Assembly (NCBI GenBank): GCA_000416275.1
Contig: ASZJ01000119.1
Location: forward strand, 45,386-109,385
Direction of reading: 5' to 3'
Length of the DNA stretch: 64,000 nt
Source: Osedax symbiont Rs1
GTDB lineage: Bacteria; Pseudomonadota; Gammaproteobacteria; Pseudomonadales; Balneatricaceae
Shown: piece by piece, positions 38,042 through 47,833 of the stretch
How positions within the stretch are numbered: the first letter of the stretch is position 1
Layout: each line of letters opens with the position of its first letter
The notes under the pieces: model-generated
Seen by the model: the letters and a program-made list of their open reading frames with translations, nothing else
Database searches by the model: none
Told to the model about the DNA's origin: nothing
Made by a program: the position numbers and the translations under genes

Positions 38042-38917
38042 ATGAGTCCGCAATATAGTCTACTAGTTAAGCGTGCCGCTAAATGTGCGATGTTGGTAGC
38101 GAGTATCTTGTTGATCGCCAAGCTGTTCGTATGGTGGGAAACGGGCTCCGTCGCGCTGATGGCATCTCTGGTGGATTCTCTTTTAGATTTGGCGGCGTCA
38201 TTCACTAGTTTGTTGATTTTAAATTTCTCTTTGCAGCCAGCAGATGATGAGCACACCTTTGGTCATGGTAAAGCCGAGTCACTGGCGGCATTGGCGCAGT
38301 CAGCTTTTATCGCTGGCTCGGCCTTCTTTCTAGTTATTTCTGGGGTTGAACGATTTTTTCATCCGCAAGATATAGTCGCAGCTGGTTTAGGTATCGGTGT
38401 TAGTTTATTCGCCATTTTGCTGACCGGTGCCTTGGTTGTCTATCAGAAATGGGTGGTGTCTAAAACCGGCTCACAAGCTATCAAAGCAGACTCGCTACAT
38501 TATCAGTCTGATTTACTGATGAATACTACCGTGATGTTGGCATTGGTTTTAAGTAGCTTGGGCTGGAGAGCGGCGGATGCGTTGTTTGGAGTCGCGATAG
38601 GTTTTTATATCTTGTACGGCGCCTGGAGGATTGGCAGTGAAGCGGTGCAATCCCTACTAGATCATCGATTGCCAAAAGTGGAGCTGGAGAAAATCAAACA
38701 GCTAGCGCTCTCGGTCAGTGAAGTGCACGGTATTCATCAATTGCGCACTCGAATGTCTGGCGAAATACGTTTTATTCAAATGCATTTAGAGCTAAGAGAT
38801 GAGCTGTTATTGATTGAAGCGCACAGCATTGCCGATGAAGTTGAGGATCTGCTGTTGCAGGCCTTCCCAGAGGCCGACGTACTCATCCATCAAGACCCAC
38901 TATCGGTACTAAAATAA
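38042..38917 (+). CDS. fieF: Cation diffusion facilitator, FieF-like
   Basis: Inner-membrane proton-driven exporter for divalent metals (iron or zinc) of about 291 residues. Six helices include SLVDSLLDLAASFTSLL with the metal-site Asp residues and HTFGHGKAESLAALAQ. The second site appears in IKADSLHYQSDLLMNTTVML. The C-terminal cytoplasmic domain contains HGIHQLRTRMSGEIRFIQMH. The start at 38042 has GAGGTGGGA directly upstream; the open frame from TTG at 38000 adds 14 unlikely residues. Confidence 0.93.
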   Translation: MSPQYSLLVKRAAKCAMLVASILLIAKLFVWWETGSVALMASLVDSLLDLAASFTSLLILNFSLQPADDEHTFGHGKAESLAALAQSAFIAGSAFFLVISGVERFFHPQDIVAAGLGIGVSLFAILLTGALVVYQKWVVSKTGSQAIKADSLHYQSDLLMNTTVMLALVLSSLGWRAADALFGVAIGFYILYGAWRIGSEAVQSLLDHRLPKVELEKIKQLALSVSEVHGIHQLRTRMSGEIRFIQMHLELRDELLLIEAHSIADEVEDLLLQAFPEADVLIHQDPLSVLK

Positions 38918-39115
38918 ACACTAGCTGGCCGCTAGCGGTATCAACCAAAACTATCTGCAGATTTTCCTGTATCTGAAGTTTTTTCTAGTAAATTACATCC
39001 AGTTATAGGTGGGCTGCGTACATTAGACTACTAGTCTCTGTACGGTTGTCTGGCTGAGTATATAAGTCAATATAGATTATCTAGAGAATGTTAATTGTCA
39101 TTGTTGAGGGGGTTT

Positions 39116-39466
39116 ATGCTGCCGATGGGAACCATAATGGCCGTGAGTATGTTGCTGGCGGTGATTTTTGCCGTGGAAATCAAGGGCAAAAATCTGCTGC
39201 GTATGCTGCCAGAGACGCTCGCAAAAATACTGGCGAGTGCGGTTTTTATCTGCGGCTTATGGAATGTGCTTTGGTACGCCAGTCAGCACTTAGGTGAGTT
39301 TTGGGGGAATTCGGCGCTTGTTTCAGGTTTTTTGTTGCTGATAAGCTCTCTGTATTTAGCGCCTTGGCTGAAAACGCCACAATTTTTGTTGCGAATAAAA
39401 CCGTTAATATTACTTTTATTGTCTTGCTGTGGTCTGTTGTATTCGGTGACGATTTACAATTTATGA
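39116..39466 (+). CDS. Small multi-helix membrane protein of unknown function
   Basis: This 116-residue protein has four hydrophobic segments, starting MLPMGTIMAVSMLLAVIFAV. GAGGGGG lies 5 bases before the ATG at 39116, a strong ribosome binding site, so this start is preferred over the upstream TTG at 39095. The second half, SLYLAPWLKTPQFLLRIKPL, is basic between helices. No family was recognised. It is monocistronic between fieF and secA. Confidence 0.65.
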   Translation: MLPMGTIMAVSMLLAVIFAVEIKGKNLLRMLPETLAKILASAVFICGLWNVLWYASQHLGEFWGNSALVSGFLLLISSLYLAPWLKTPQFLLRIKPLILLLLSCCGLLYSVTIYNL

Positions 39467-39918
39467 GTTTGCCGAACAAGCGGCGTTTAACCTACTCAGC
39501 TTGGCTGCTACGTTAAGTTAATCAAATGATAATCAAGAATTTCTTTGACAATCGGTTATTTGCTGCGGCTTATTTTTGCGCGGTTTGAAAAGCTAATTAT
39601 TAGTTAATGGAAATTGTATTTTTTTTACCCTTGAGGTTCACATATTTATCCCCATCAATGTACAATAACGACAACTTTGTGATCTAATTAATTCTAATTA
39701 CAACTGAGTTTAATTTACACTGCCGCTGATTGTTTTGTTTGAATTGACGAATGCTCGATGTTTTTGTTGATTTTTAACGAGTACCGCGCTTTAGCCAAAT
39801 GTAAGAGTGCCAAAACAGCCTTAAGCCGTAATGCCATGCATGACAGTGTGAATTTAAATCATTAGCTGCTCTTAACAGCTTGTAAAACGAATGACAATTT
39901 ATTGGTGATACCTTCAAC
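39467..39918. other. Intergenic region upstream of secA
   Basis: About 450 very A+T-rich bases. TTGACA occurs at about 39545 without a good -10. There is no secM-like ORF with an arrest motif, and no other gene was recognised. Confidence 0.4.
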
Positions 39919-42642
39919 ATGATGACTTCTATTTTCAAAAAAGTATTCGGTAGTAAAAATGCCCGCGTAATAAAACGTATGCAAAAAATGGTTACACAGA
40001 TAAATCTTCTTGAAGAGCAAATGCAGGCGTTAAGCGATAGTCAAATCATAGATAAAACCAATGATTTTAAAACGCGAATAGCCGCGGGTGAAACGACGGT
40101 TGATCAGCTGCTTCCCGAGGCCTTTGCTCTCGTCAGAGAAGCATCTGTAAGAGCGATGGGGATGCGTCATTTCGATGTTCAAATGATCGGAGGCATTACC
40201 TTGCATGAGGGTAGCGTTGCTGAAATGCGCACCGGTGAAGGTAAGACCTTAGTGGCTACCTTACCTATTTATTTAAACGCGCTGGAAAATAAAGGCGTTC
40301 ACTTAGTCACAGTGAATGACTATTTGGCGAGTCGTGATGCACAGTGGATGAGACCGCTTTATGAAGCACTAGGGTTAACCGTTGGAGTTGTGTTGTCGCA
40401 ACAAGATACCCAAGTAAAGAGAGCGGCTTATAAAGCGGATATTACCTACGGGACTAACAACGAGTTCGGCTTTGACTATCTGCGCGATAACATGGCCTTT
40501 AGTCTTGAAGAAAAAGTGCAGCGTGATTTTCATTTTGCGGTGATTGATGAGGTCGACTCGATCTTAATTGATGAGGCCAGAACCCCGTTAATTATATCTG
40601 GACCCGCTGAAGATAGTTCGGCAATGTATGCTGGTATCAATAAGTTGGTGCCATTGTTACAGCGCTTTGAAGGTGAAATAGACGTTAAAGATACCGAGCA
40701 AGTGGTCAATGAGCACTTCGTGGTCGATGAGAAAAATCGCACTATAGATCTTACCGAAGCTGGACATGAGTTAGTTGAAGAGCTGTTGGTAAAAGATGGC
40801 TTCCTCAAAGAGGGTGAAAGCTTGTACGCGCCGCACAATTTAAATTTGTTGCACCATGTGTTATCAGGACTTAGGGCGCATAACTTATTTTTCCGTGACA
40901 AAGACTACATTGTACAAAATAATGAAGTGGTTATCGTTGATGAGCACACGGGCCGGATCATGCCGGGTAGACGTTGGTCCGAAGGATTGCATCAGGCGAT
41001 AGAGGCTAAAGAGGGGGTAGATATTCAGCTGGAGAGCCAAACTTTAGCATCTACTACTTTTCAGAATTATTTCAGGTTGTATGAAAATCTGTCAGGTATG
41101 ACAGGTACTGCTGATACTGAAGCATTTGAGCTACAGCAGATTTACGGCTTAACAGTAGTGGTGATCCCGACCAATAGAGATGTTGCCCGTATTGATGAAA
41201 ATGATTTAATCTTTATGACCATGGAAGAAAAATACCAGGCCATCATTAAAGAGATTAGAGCGACGCAAGAGAAAGGCCAGCCGGTACTTGTAGGTACTGC
41301 GTCGGTAGAGTCATCTGAACTGATTTCTCAGCTACTGATAAAAGAAGATATTAAGCACAATGTGTTAAACGCAAAGCACCATGGCAGAGAAGCCGATATC
41401 ATTGTGGAGGCAGGTCGACCAGCGATGGTGACCATCGCCACTAACATGGCGGGTCGTGGTACCGATATTGTATTGGGTGGGCGTTTGCAGGCGGAGTTAG
41501 ACGTTGCCGATGAGTCAGAGCACGAGGAGATTACGGAAAATTGGCAAAAGCGTCACGATGCGGTACTTGCGTCAGGGGGTCTGCATATTATTGGCACGGA
41601 GCGACATGAGTCTCGGCGTATTGATAATCAGCTGCGCGGGCGTGCTGGTCGTCAGGGCGATGCCGGATCCTCTCGCTTCTTCCTATCATTAGAAGATGAT
41701 CTAATGCGTATCTTTGCCTCGGATAGAATGCGTTCTTTCATGCGTTCATTAGGTATGGAGCATGGCGAGGCTATAGAGCACAAAATGGTGAGCAACGCGA
41801 TTGAAAAAGCGCAGCGCAAAGTAGAGGGGCGCAACTTTGATATTCGCAAGTCGCTGCTTGAGTATGATGACGTGGCCAATGATCAGCGTAATGTGATCTA
41901 CACGCAGCGTAATGATGTGATGGCTGCCGACGAAATTTCTAATACTATTCAGCTGATCCGTGAAGAGGTGGTTGCCAATACAGTGGCTAATCATATTCCG
42001 ACCCAAAGTATCGCCGAGCAGTGGGATGTGGCTGGTTTAGAGAAAGCCATTGAGGCGGAGTACGGTTTAAATTTACCGCTTAAAGATTGGTTAGAAAAAG
42101 ATCATGATTTACATGAAGAGAGCTTAATTAAAAAAATTCAGCAGCATATTGCCGACGCTTATAAAGTCAAAGAAGAGTTGGTTGGCGTTGAGGGAATGCG
42201 TACTTTTGAAAAGCAAGTTATGTTACAAGTGCTTGATACCCTTTGGAAAGAGCACCTCCAGACGATGGATAATTTGCGTCAAGGTATACATCTTCGAGGT
42301 TATGCGCAGAAAAACCCTAAGCAGGAATATAAGCGTGAATCTTTTGAATTGTTTCAGCATTTGTTAAACAACATTAAGACTGATGTCATAAAAGTGTTGT
42401 CCCATGTACAAATCCAAATGCCCGAGGAAATGGCCGAGCAAGAAGAGCTGCGTCGACTTAAATTGCAAGAGCAGCAAATGAATTTTGAGCATCAATCTGC
42501 AGCAGCGTTAACGGAAGAGGATGGTGACGTCGCTCAAGAGGCTGAGCCATTCGTTCGCGAGGGCGAAAAAGTCGGTCGAAATTCTCCCTGTCCCTGCGGT
42601 TCTGGTAAGAAATATAAGCAGTGCCATGGAAAATTGAATTAA
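39919..42642 (+). CDS. secA: Protein translocase subunit SecA
   Basis: ATPase that drives protein export through SecYEG. The 907-residue protein has Walker A ([14 protein letters not shown] near residue 102), DEAD-like [18 protein letters not shown], helicase motif [18 protein letters not shown], and [11 protein letters not shown]. The C-terminal zinc domain [19 protein letters not shown] binds SecB and lipid. The start at 39919 gives [12 protein letters not shown], as in relatives. A stem-loop follows. In E. coli secM precedes secA; here it does not. Confidence 0.98.
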   Translation: MMTSIFKKVFGSKNARVIKRMQKMVTQINLLEEQMQALSDSQIIDKTNDFKTRIAAGETTVDQLLPEAFALVREASVRAMGMRHFDVQMIGGITLHEGSVAEMRTGEGKTLVATLPIYLNALENKGVHLVTVNDYLASRDAQWMRPLYEALGLTVGVVLSQQDTQVKRAAYKADITYGTNNEFGFDYLRDNMAFSLEEKVQRDFHFAVIDEVDSILIDEARTPLIISGPAEDSSAMYAGINKLVPLLQRFEGEIDVKDTEQVVNEHFVVDEKNRTIDLTEAGHELVEELLVKDGFLKEGESLYAPHNLNLLHHVLSGLRAHNLFFRDKDYIVQNNEVVIVDEHTGRIMPGRRWSEGLHQAIEAKEGVDIQLESQTLASTTFQNYFRLYENLSGMTGTADTEAFELQQIYGLTVVVIPTNRDVARIDENDLIFMTMEEKYQAIIKEIRATQEKGQPVLVGTASVESSELISQLLIKEDIKHNVLNAKHHGREADIIVEAGRPAMVTIATNMAGRGTDIVLGGRLQAELDVADESEHEEITENWQKRHDAVLASGGLHIIGTERHESRRIDNQLRGRAGRQGDAGSSRFFLSLEDDLMRIFASDRMRSFMRSLGMEHGEAIEHKMVSNAIEKAQRKVEGRNFDIRKSLLEYDDVANDQRNVIYTQRNDVMAADEISNTIQLIREEVVANTVANHIPTQSIAEQWDVAGLEKAIEAEYGLNLPLKDWLEKDHDLHEESLIKKIQQHIADAYKVKEELVGVEGMRTFEKQVMLQVLDTLWKEHLQTMDNLRQGIHLRGYAQKNPKQEYKRESFELFQHLLNNIKTDVIKVLSHVQIQMPEEMAEQEELRRLKLQEQQMNFEHQSAAALTEEDGDVAQEAEPFVREGEKVGRNSPCPCGSGKKYKQCHGKLN

Positions 42643-42709
42643 GTTAAAGCAAGCGGATGTTTAACTTGGCTTGAGCTCCTTAATAGCGAGCATGCATAAA
42701 CAATACAAC

Positions 42710-42729
42710 AAGGGCGATTTATCGCCCTT
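42710..42729 (+). terminator. Hairpin after secA
   Basis: The perfect 8-bp stem AAGGGCGA/TCGCCCTT with loop TTTA is followed by CTCTATAT, 68 bases after the stop. The T-tract is weak. Confidence 0.65.
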
Positions 42730-42781
42730 CTCTATATCTAAACAATATATATAAACAATAATAAAGTTAGTAGGTAGTTAA

Positions 42782-44011
42782 ATGGCGGTTGGTTCTGGAG
42801 TACGGGTTAATTTACAGTCGATTAGCGGGGTGCGTGTTGGTGTTGCATCTGCGGCAATCAAGCAAAGTGTGCGACCAGATGTGGTGTTGTTTGAAATATC
42901 AGCTGAGTCCAATGTGGCCGCTGTTTTTACCAGCAATGCATTCTGTGCGGCCCCGGTACATGTTGCTAAACAGCATCTGACGAGGTTTTCGTCGCTAGAA
43001 AATAAACGCTATCTGCTGATTAATACCGGTAATGCCAATGCGGGCACCGGGAAGCAAGGCATGTTAGATGCCAATCACTGCTGTGCGGTGTTAGCTGATA
43101 AAGTAGCGGTGCCAGCCCATAGTGTACTGCCGTTCTCCACAGGGGTGATCGGTGAGTTATTACCGACTGAAAAAATTACTGCGGTATTGGATGCGGCAAT
43201 CGACTCTTTAGCGGTAGATCAATGGGCGACAGCGGCCCAAGGCATTTTAACCACCGATACTAGAATCAAAGGTCACAGCGTCTCTTTTGAGTATGCGGGT
43301 CAAGCAGTGACAATTACCGGTATTTCCAAAGGCTCGGGGATGATTCGACCCAATATGGCGACGATGTTGGGTTTTGTCGCAACTGATGCAAAAATTAATC
43401 CCCAGCTACTGCAGCGCCTGCTGGTGGCTGCAGCTGAAAAAAGCTTTAATAGGATCACCGTCGACGGTGATACTTCGACCAATGATGCCTGCATATTGAT
43501 AGCCACCGGAGAGGCGGGGCTTGAAGTGACAGAAAATTGTCAGGAGTTGCTGGCAGTTTTTACCGAACAATTGCAGGCTTTGATGCTAGATATAGCGCTA
43601 CAAATTGTCAAAGACGGTGAGGGTGCTACTAAATTAGTACAAATATTATGCGAGGGAGCAGCAACAACTAAAGAGGCGCTGGATGTAGCGTATACAGTGG
43701 CTCATTCACCATTAGTTAAGACTGCACTGTTTGCCAGTGACGCCAACTGGGGGCGAATTCTGGCGGCGGTGGGGCGCTCGGGCGTTGAAAATATAGTGAT
43801 CGACGATTTACAAATATTCTTAGGCGAGGTCTGTATTGTTGAAAATGGCGGGCGGGCCGCTGATTATACAGAGCAGGCCGGCGCTGCAGTGATGGCTAAA
43901 GAGCAGATACTGATTAGAATAGTGCTCAACCGAGGTGCAGTGTCAGAGGCTGTTTGGACTACTGATTTGTCGCCAGAATATGTGTCAATTAATGCGGATT
44001 ATCGCAGTTGA
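42782..44011 (+). CDS. argJ: Bifunctional ornithine acetyltransferase / N-acetylglutamate synthase
   Basis: Arginine pathway enzyme that moves acetyl from N-acetylornithine to glutamate. The autocleavage site is KGSGMIRPNMATMLGF, where Thr194 becomes the N-terminal nucleophile of the beta chain. Other conserved parts are INTGNANAGTGKQG, FSTGVIGELLP and DANWGRILAAVGRSG. At 409 residues the protein is full length. Order secA-argJ-mutT is common in relatives. Confidence 0.95.
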   Translation: MAVGSGVRVNLQSISGVRVGVASAAIKQSVRPDVVLFEISAESNVAAVFTSNAFCAAPVHVAKQHLTRFSSLENKRYLLINTGNANAGTGKQGMLDANHCCAVLADKVAVPAHSVLPFSTGVIGELLPTEKITAVLDAAIDSLAVDQWATAAQGILTTDTRIKGHSVSFEYAGQAVTITGISKGSGMIRPNMATMLGFVATDAKINPQLLQRLLVAAAEKSFNRITVDGDTSTNDACILIATGEAGLEVTENCQELLAVFTEQLQALMLDIALQIVKDGEGATKLVQILCEGAATTKEALDVAYTVAHSPLVKTALFASDANWGRILAAVGRSGVENIVIDDLQIFLGEVCIVENGGRAADYTEQAGAAVMAKEQILIRIVLNRGAVSEAVWTTDLSPEYVSINADYRS

Positions 44012-44120
44012 GATAGCTCTAAGTTAAGCCTGTCAGATTAAGCGTTTGCAGATCGATTTATAGCGGTAGAGGGCATGGGCAGGTTTATTATCATATGGAC
44101 ATTTATATCCGGGTTAATCT

Positions 44121-44525
44121 ATGCAAGTAATTCAGGTCGCCGCCGCTGTTATCTTTGATAAGAGCGGGAAAATATTTTTAGCAAAGCGTGCCAATAGCGC
44201 CCACCAAGGCGGGCTTTGGGAGTTTGCTGGTGGCAAGCTTGAAGCGGATGAAAGTAGTGAACAAGCACTTAAAAGAGAGTTGCTGGAAGAGCTGGGGATT
44301 AGTATTATTGCCGCTAATCCTTTTCTCTCTATTCAATACGACTATCCCGATAAGTCGATATCATTAGCGGTCTTTACCGTGACAGATTATAGGGGAGAAC
44401 CCTGGGGCAAGGAGGGGCAAGAGACCGCGTGGTGTGCGGTTAAAGATCTGCATAAATTGGCCTTTCCCGCTGCTAATCTGCAAATAGTTGAAAAAATTCA
44501 GCGCGAGTATCTAAGCGCCGATTGA
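44121..44525 (+). CDS. mutT: 8-oxo-dGTP diphosphatase, MutT family
   Basis: Nudix hydrolase that removes oxidised guanine nucleotides. The Nudix box GGKLEADESSEQALKRELLEELGI (residues about 37-60) has all catalytic Glu positions. FLAKRANSAHQGGLWEFAGG agrees with MutT substrate residues. The product has 134 residues, the usual length. Spacing of 109 bases from argJ allows its own promoter. It converges with yacG. Confidence 0.93.
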   Translation: MQVIQVAAAVIFDKSGKIFLAKRANSAHQGGLWEFAGGKLEADESSEQALKRELLEELGISIIAANPFLSIQYDYPDKSISLAVFTVTDYRGEPWGKEGQETAWCAVKDLHKLAFPAANLQIVEKIQREYLSAD

Positions 44526-44572
44526 GCGCTATTGTTTTTCGTCTGCTTACTTGGGAGTCTCTGAGCAGTTCT

Positions 44573-44794
44573 TTAGTGAATAGTGGGGGATCTCCAGTTT
44601 TCTAACTCGACCATCCCGGTACTAAAATCTTCTTCATCGGGGTTTACTTCGGTCGGTATCTGATAGTCACCACTTGCCCAGGCACCTAAGTCTAAAAGCT
44701 TACAGCGCTCGCTGCAAAAAGGGCGATGTGGGTTGTCACTGCTCCAGATTGATTTTTTTTTACATTCAGGGCAGGGGATTAGTTTAGCAGGCAT
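44573..44794 (-). CDS. yacG: DNA gyrase inhibitor YacG
   Basis: A 73-residue zinc protein with Cys8, Cys11, Cys27 and Cys31 ([27 protein letters not shown]), the YacG pattern. Known members bind GyrB and block gyrase activity. It is the last gene of the minus-strand pilB-pilC-pilD-coaE-yacG run, 24 bases after coaE. No zapD gene lies between it and coaE, unlike in E. coli. Confidence 0.93.
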   Translation of the reverse strand: MPAKLIPCPECKKKSIWSSDNPHRPFCSERCKLLDLGAWASGDYQIPTEVNPDEEDFSTGMVELENWRSPTIH

Positions 44795-44818
44795 TAGTTT
44801 TCCTTAATTTTATGCTTT

Positions 44819-45469
44819 TTAGCGATGTGATCTGACAGAAAAAGTGGCCGCAGTGGCGATCAACTGCTGGTGAATCTGATTAATCTGCGTGGTTAACTGG
44901 GCAATTGTACCACTGTTGTCGATAATTATATCTGCTTTTTCTCGTCGCTCAGCTCTCGGTATTTGACTGCGAATAATACGCTCTATCTGCTCTCTTGAGT
45001 TGTTATCTCTGAGCATGCTTCTATGAATTTGTATCTCGGGATCAATATCAATAACAATAATACAATCTGTCATAGTGTGCTGATCGGTCTCTAGTAATAG
45101 TGGCGAGCTTAGCAGTGCATAATGCGGATTCGCTGAGCAATTGGCTATTGTTTCAGGGGTGCGGAGTCGGCTGCTAATCCTGCTGCGGATGATCGGATGG
45201 AGCAGCGACTCTAGCCAGAGTTTATCGGCACTGTTGTCAAAAATAATGGCTCTAAGTTTGGCTCTATCTAAGCGGCCGTTCGCTAGCAGAATCTGATCGC
45301 CAAATTTAACTGCAATCGCAGCTAGTGCTTCTGTATCGGGCTGTACTACCTCTCTAGCAATAACATCAGCGTCGACTACCTTGACGCCGAGTTTGAAAAA
45401 CAACTCTGTAACCGTGGATTTTCCACAGCCAATTCCGCCGGTAATGCCGACCACCAAACTGTTCTTCAC
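44819..45469 (-). CDS. coaE: Dephospho-CoA kinase
   Basis: Last enzyme of coenzyme A synthesis. The P-loop GITGGIGCGKSTVTELF lies at residues 8-24, and VVDADVIAREVVQP, DRAKLRAIIFDN and LLSSPLLLETDQH follow as family motifs. At 216 residues it is slightly longer than the E. coli enzyme. It starts at GTG 45469, overlapping the pilD stop by 4 bases (GTGA), so the two are translationally coupled. Confidence 0.94.
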   Translation of the reverse strand: MKNSLVVGITGGIGCGKSTVTELFFKLGVKVVDADVIAREVVQPDTEALAAIAVKFGDQILLANGRLDRAKLRAIIFDNSADKLWLESLLHPIIRSRISSRLRTPETIANCSANPHYALLSSPLLLETDQHTMTDCIIVIDIDPEIQIHRSMLRDNNSREQIERIIRSQIPRAERREKADIIIDNSGTIAQLTTQINQIHQQLIATAATFSVRSHR

Positions 45470-46320
45470 AGTACTAAATTAAGATAAATCTGGGTTATTT
45501 GCGCACCCCATAATAGGCTGACAAATCCGGCAATGGTCAAATATGGGCCAAAGGGGATGGGTTGGTCTAAAGCTTGTTTGTTGAATAGCGCCAAAGTAAG
45601 GGCAATAACAATACCACTAATTGAGCTGATTAAAATAATAATAGGCAGGGCACTCAAACCCATCCAGGCGCCGAGCGCGGCCAATAGTTTGAAATCGCCG
45701 TAGCCCATGCCCTCTTTACCGGTGGCTAGTTTAAACAGCCAGTAAACCGACCAGAGACTTAAGTAACCGGCTGCAGCGCCATACACCGCAGACTCGAGGC
45801 TGGTAAATGTGTCTTGGCTGTTGATCAATAATCCTAGCCATAGTAGCGGGAGGGTAAGCTTGTCGGGAAGCAGGAAGTGATCGAGATCGATAAAAGTAAG
45901 TGCAATCAACACCCAAGTGAAGAATAACGCCAGCAGAGTGAGGTAGTTAAAACCGAAGCTGATGACTATTGGGATGCTGAGCAGAGCGCTGAGTAGCTCG
46001 ATCATAGGGTAGCGGATCGAAATTGGCGCTTTGCAGCTGGCGCATTTCCCCCTGAGTAAAAAAAGGTAGCTAAAAAGCGGTATATTTTCATACCACTTTA
46101 TAACATGCTGGCAGTGCGGGCACTGGGAGTCGGGCTTTGCTAAATTGTAGGTCTCAACGGGTGGCTCGCCGGTTATTTCAGAATCCCATTGCCGCTGCAT
46201 CATAATTGGCAATCGATGAATAACAACGTTTAAGAAGCTGCCGACCAGTAGAGAAAATACCGCGACAATCAGCACCGCTGCGAATAAGTGATCGGCGAAA
46301 TAGTCCGTATATAACTGCAT
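45466..46320 (-). CDS. pilD: Type IV prepilin peptidase / N-methyltransferase
   Basis: Inner-membrane aspartic peptidase that cleaves prepilin leaders and methylates the new N terminus. The N-terminal methyltransferase part includes VGSFLNVVIHRLP and two CxxC pairs (CPHCQHVIKW; CASCKAP). The peptidase sites are in FIDLDHFLLPDKLTLP and GMGYGDFKLLAALGAWMG (GxGD). The product has 284 residues and about eight helices. The upstream gap to pilC carries a family B element; elsewhere pilC and pilD lie close together. Confidence 0.95.
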   Translation of the reverse strand: MQLYTDYFADHLFAAVLIVAVFSLLVGSFLNVVIHRLPIMMQRQWDSEITGEPPVETYNLAKPDSQCPHCQHVIKWYENIPLFSYLFLLRGKCASCKAPISIRYPMIELLSALLSIPIVISFGFNYLTLLALFFTWVLIALTFIDLDHFLLPDKLTLPLLWLGLLINSQDTFTSLESAVYGAAAGYLSLWSVYWLFKLATGKEGMGYGDFKLLAALGAWMGLSALPIIILISSISGIVIALTLALFNKQALDQPIPFGPYLTIAGFVSLLWGAQITQIYLNLVL

Positions 46321-46365
46321 TAATAGCTTTCCGTATCAGTGACTGATGGTTGGATAATATATTTA

Positions 46366-46553
46366 GAGGCTTTTGCATAGCTTACCCAGAGGGTATGATA
46401 ACTACGCTCGGTAATACGGCGTTAAAAACCGGCTCAATATGCTTATTTACACCAGTAATGCCCATAAAGAAGCGCACACTGTACCCAAAGTGAGGGACAT
46501 ACTAACTCCGCTGTGTCGCCGGTTTTTCGCTCGCAACGTTATGCAAAAGTCTC
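46366..46553. mobile_element. MITE-like element, family B, long copy 4 (188 bp)
   Basis: The ends GAGGCTTTTGCATAGC and GTTATGCAAAAGTCTC form an inverted repeat. It is flanked by perfect 5-bp duplications ATTTA at 46361-46365 and 46554-46558. An inner pair AAAAACCGGC/GCCGGTTTTT could extend the fold. It lies between pilC and pilD. Two CGCTCG motifs bracket the segment missing from short copies. Confidence 0.9.
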
Positions 46554-46595
46554 ATTTAATAAATAAAACTGATCTAAGTATACGTCAGTTCAGAA

Positions 46596-47825
46596 TTACA
46601 CGACCGAGCCGAGTTTAAATATAGGTAGATACATACCCACCACTAAGCCACCGACGATAGTACCTAAAACGACCATGATGAAAGGCTCCATCAGAGAAGA
46701 CATGTTGTCGACCGCATTATCAACCTCCTCTTCATAAAAAGAGGCGACTTTATCGAGCATAGTATCGAGCGAGCCAGCTTCCTCACCAATAGAGATCATT
46801 TGCACCACCATATTGGGGAATACACCGGTCATCAGCATCGAGTTTTGCAGCGTTTGGCCAGTGGAAACTGCGTTGCGAATTTGGATAATGGCATCGTGAT
46901 AAATAATATTACCTGATGCGCCCGCCGCGGATTCTAGTGCTTCGACTAAAGGTACACCTGCGGCAAAAGTCGTAGATAGAGTGCGGGCAAAGCGCGCAAT
47001 GATCGCTTTGCGTAAGATGTCACCGAGTACCGGTACTTTGAGTATTAAAACGTCTAAATAATTGGCAAATTTTATCGAGCGCCTTTTAAAGTGGATAAAA
47101 GCATAAAAGAATGCGATACAGCTCACGCCCATTACCCACCACCACTCCTGGACAAATACTGACATCGATAAAATCATCAGTGTAAAGCCGGGTAGATCGG
47201 CACCGAAGTTGCTAAAAATTGCCTGAAACTGCGGCACTACTTTTAACAGTAAAATAACTGAAACCAGTAAGCCTACTGCAAGTACAGCTGTTGGGTAGGT
47301 AAGGGCTTTTTTTATTTTTGCCTTTAAAGATTCAAGTTTTTCCTTGTAGGTGGCAATTCGGTCGAGCATTGTCTCGAGTGAACCGGATTGCTCGCCTGCG
47401 GCCACTAGAGAGCAGTATAAGTCATCGAAATATAAAGGGTGCTTGGCCATTGACTTGGCTAGGTCTTGACCGCTGTTGACTGAGTCTCGAATATCAAAAA
47501 CCAGCTTTTTCAACGCGTCTTTTTCGACGCCAGTGGCGACGATTTCTAAGCCTTGAATCAGTGGTACCCCAGCTTTAAGCATAGTGGCGACTTGGCGGGT
47601 AAAAAAGGAAATGTCGACTGGTTTGATCGGTTTTGCTCGCGCGCTAAACAAGCTAATGCTCGATTCTTTATTAACTTTGCGCGGAGCTACCCCCTGTTTG
47701 CGCAAAAGAGCTTTGGCTTCAGTAAGATTAACCGCCTGAATCTTTCCCTTGCTCTGATTGCCGCTCTTGTCTAACCCAGACCAAGAGAAAGAGAAGGTTT
47801 TTTTAGTTTTCATTTTAGTCGCCAT
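46596..47825 (-). CDS. pilC: Type IV pilus inner-membrane platform protein PilC
   Basis: A 409-residue platform protein with two T2SF/GspF repeats and three membrane helices. Family segments are FTRQVATMLKAGVPLIQGLE near residues 75-94, LVAAGEQSGSLETMLDRIA, and ARTLSTTFAAGVPLVEAL, VQMISIGEEAGSLDTMLDKV. It works with PilB in pilus extension. It starts 8 bases after pilB, so the two are in one transcript. The stop is 42 bases from the family B element. Confidence 0.96.
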   Translation of the reverse strand: MATKMKTKKTFSFSWSGLDKSGNQSKGKIQAVNLTEAKALLRKQGVAPRKVNKESSISLFSARAKPIKPVDISFFTRQVATMLKAGVPLIQGLEIVATGVEKDALKKLVFDIRDSVNSGQDLAKSMAKHPLYFDDLYCSLVAAGEQSGSLETMLDRIATYKEKLESLKAKIKKALTYPTAVLAVGLLVSVILLLKVVPQFQAIFSNFGADLPGFTLMILSMSVFVQEWWWVMGVSCIAFFYAFIHFKRRSIKFANYLDVLILKVPVLGDILRKAIIARFARTLSTTFAAGVPLVEALESAAGASGNIIYHDAIIQIRNAVSTGQTLQNSMLMTGVFPNMVVQMISIGEEAGSLDTMLDKVASFYEEEVDNAVDNMSSLMEPFIMVVLGTIVGGLVVGMYLPIFKLGSVV

Positions 47826-47833
47826 TTTATTCC

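Noticed and set aside
39467..39918. secM-like leader gene before secA
   Set aside because: No ORF with a ribosome site, signal peptide or arrest motif.
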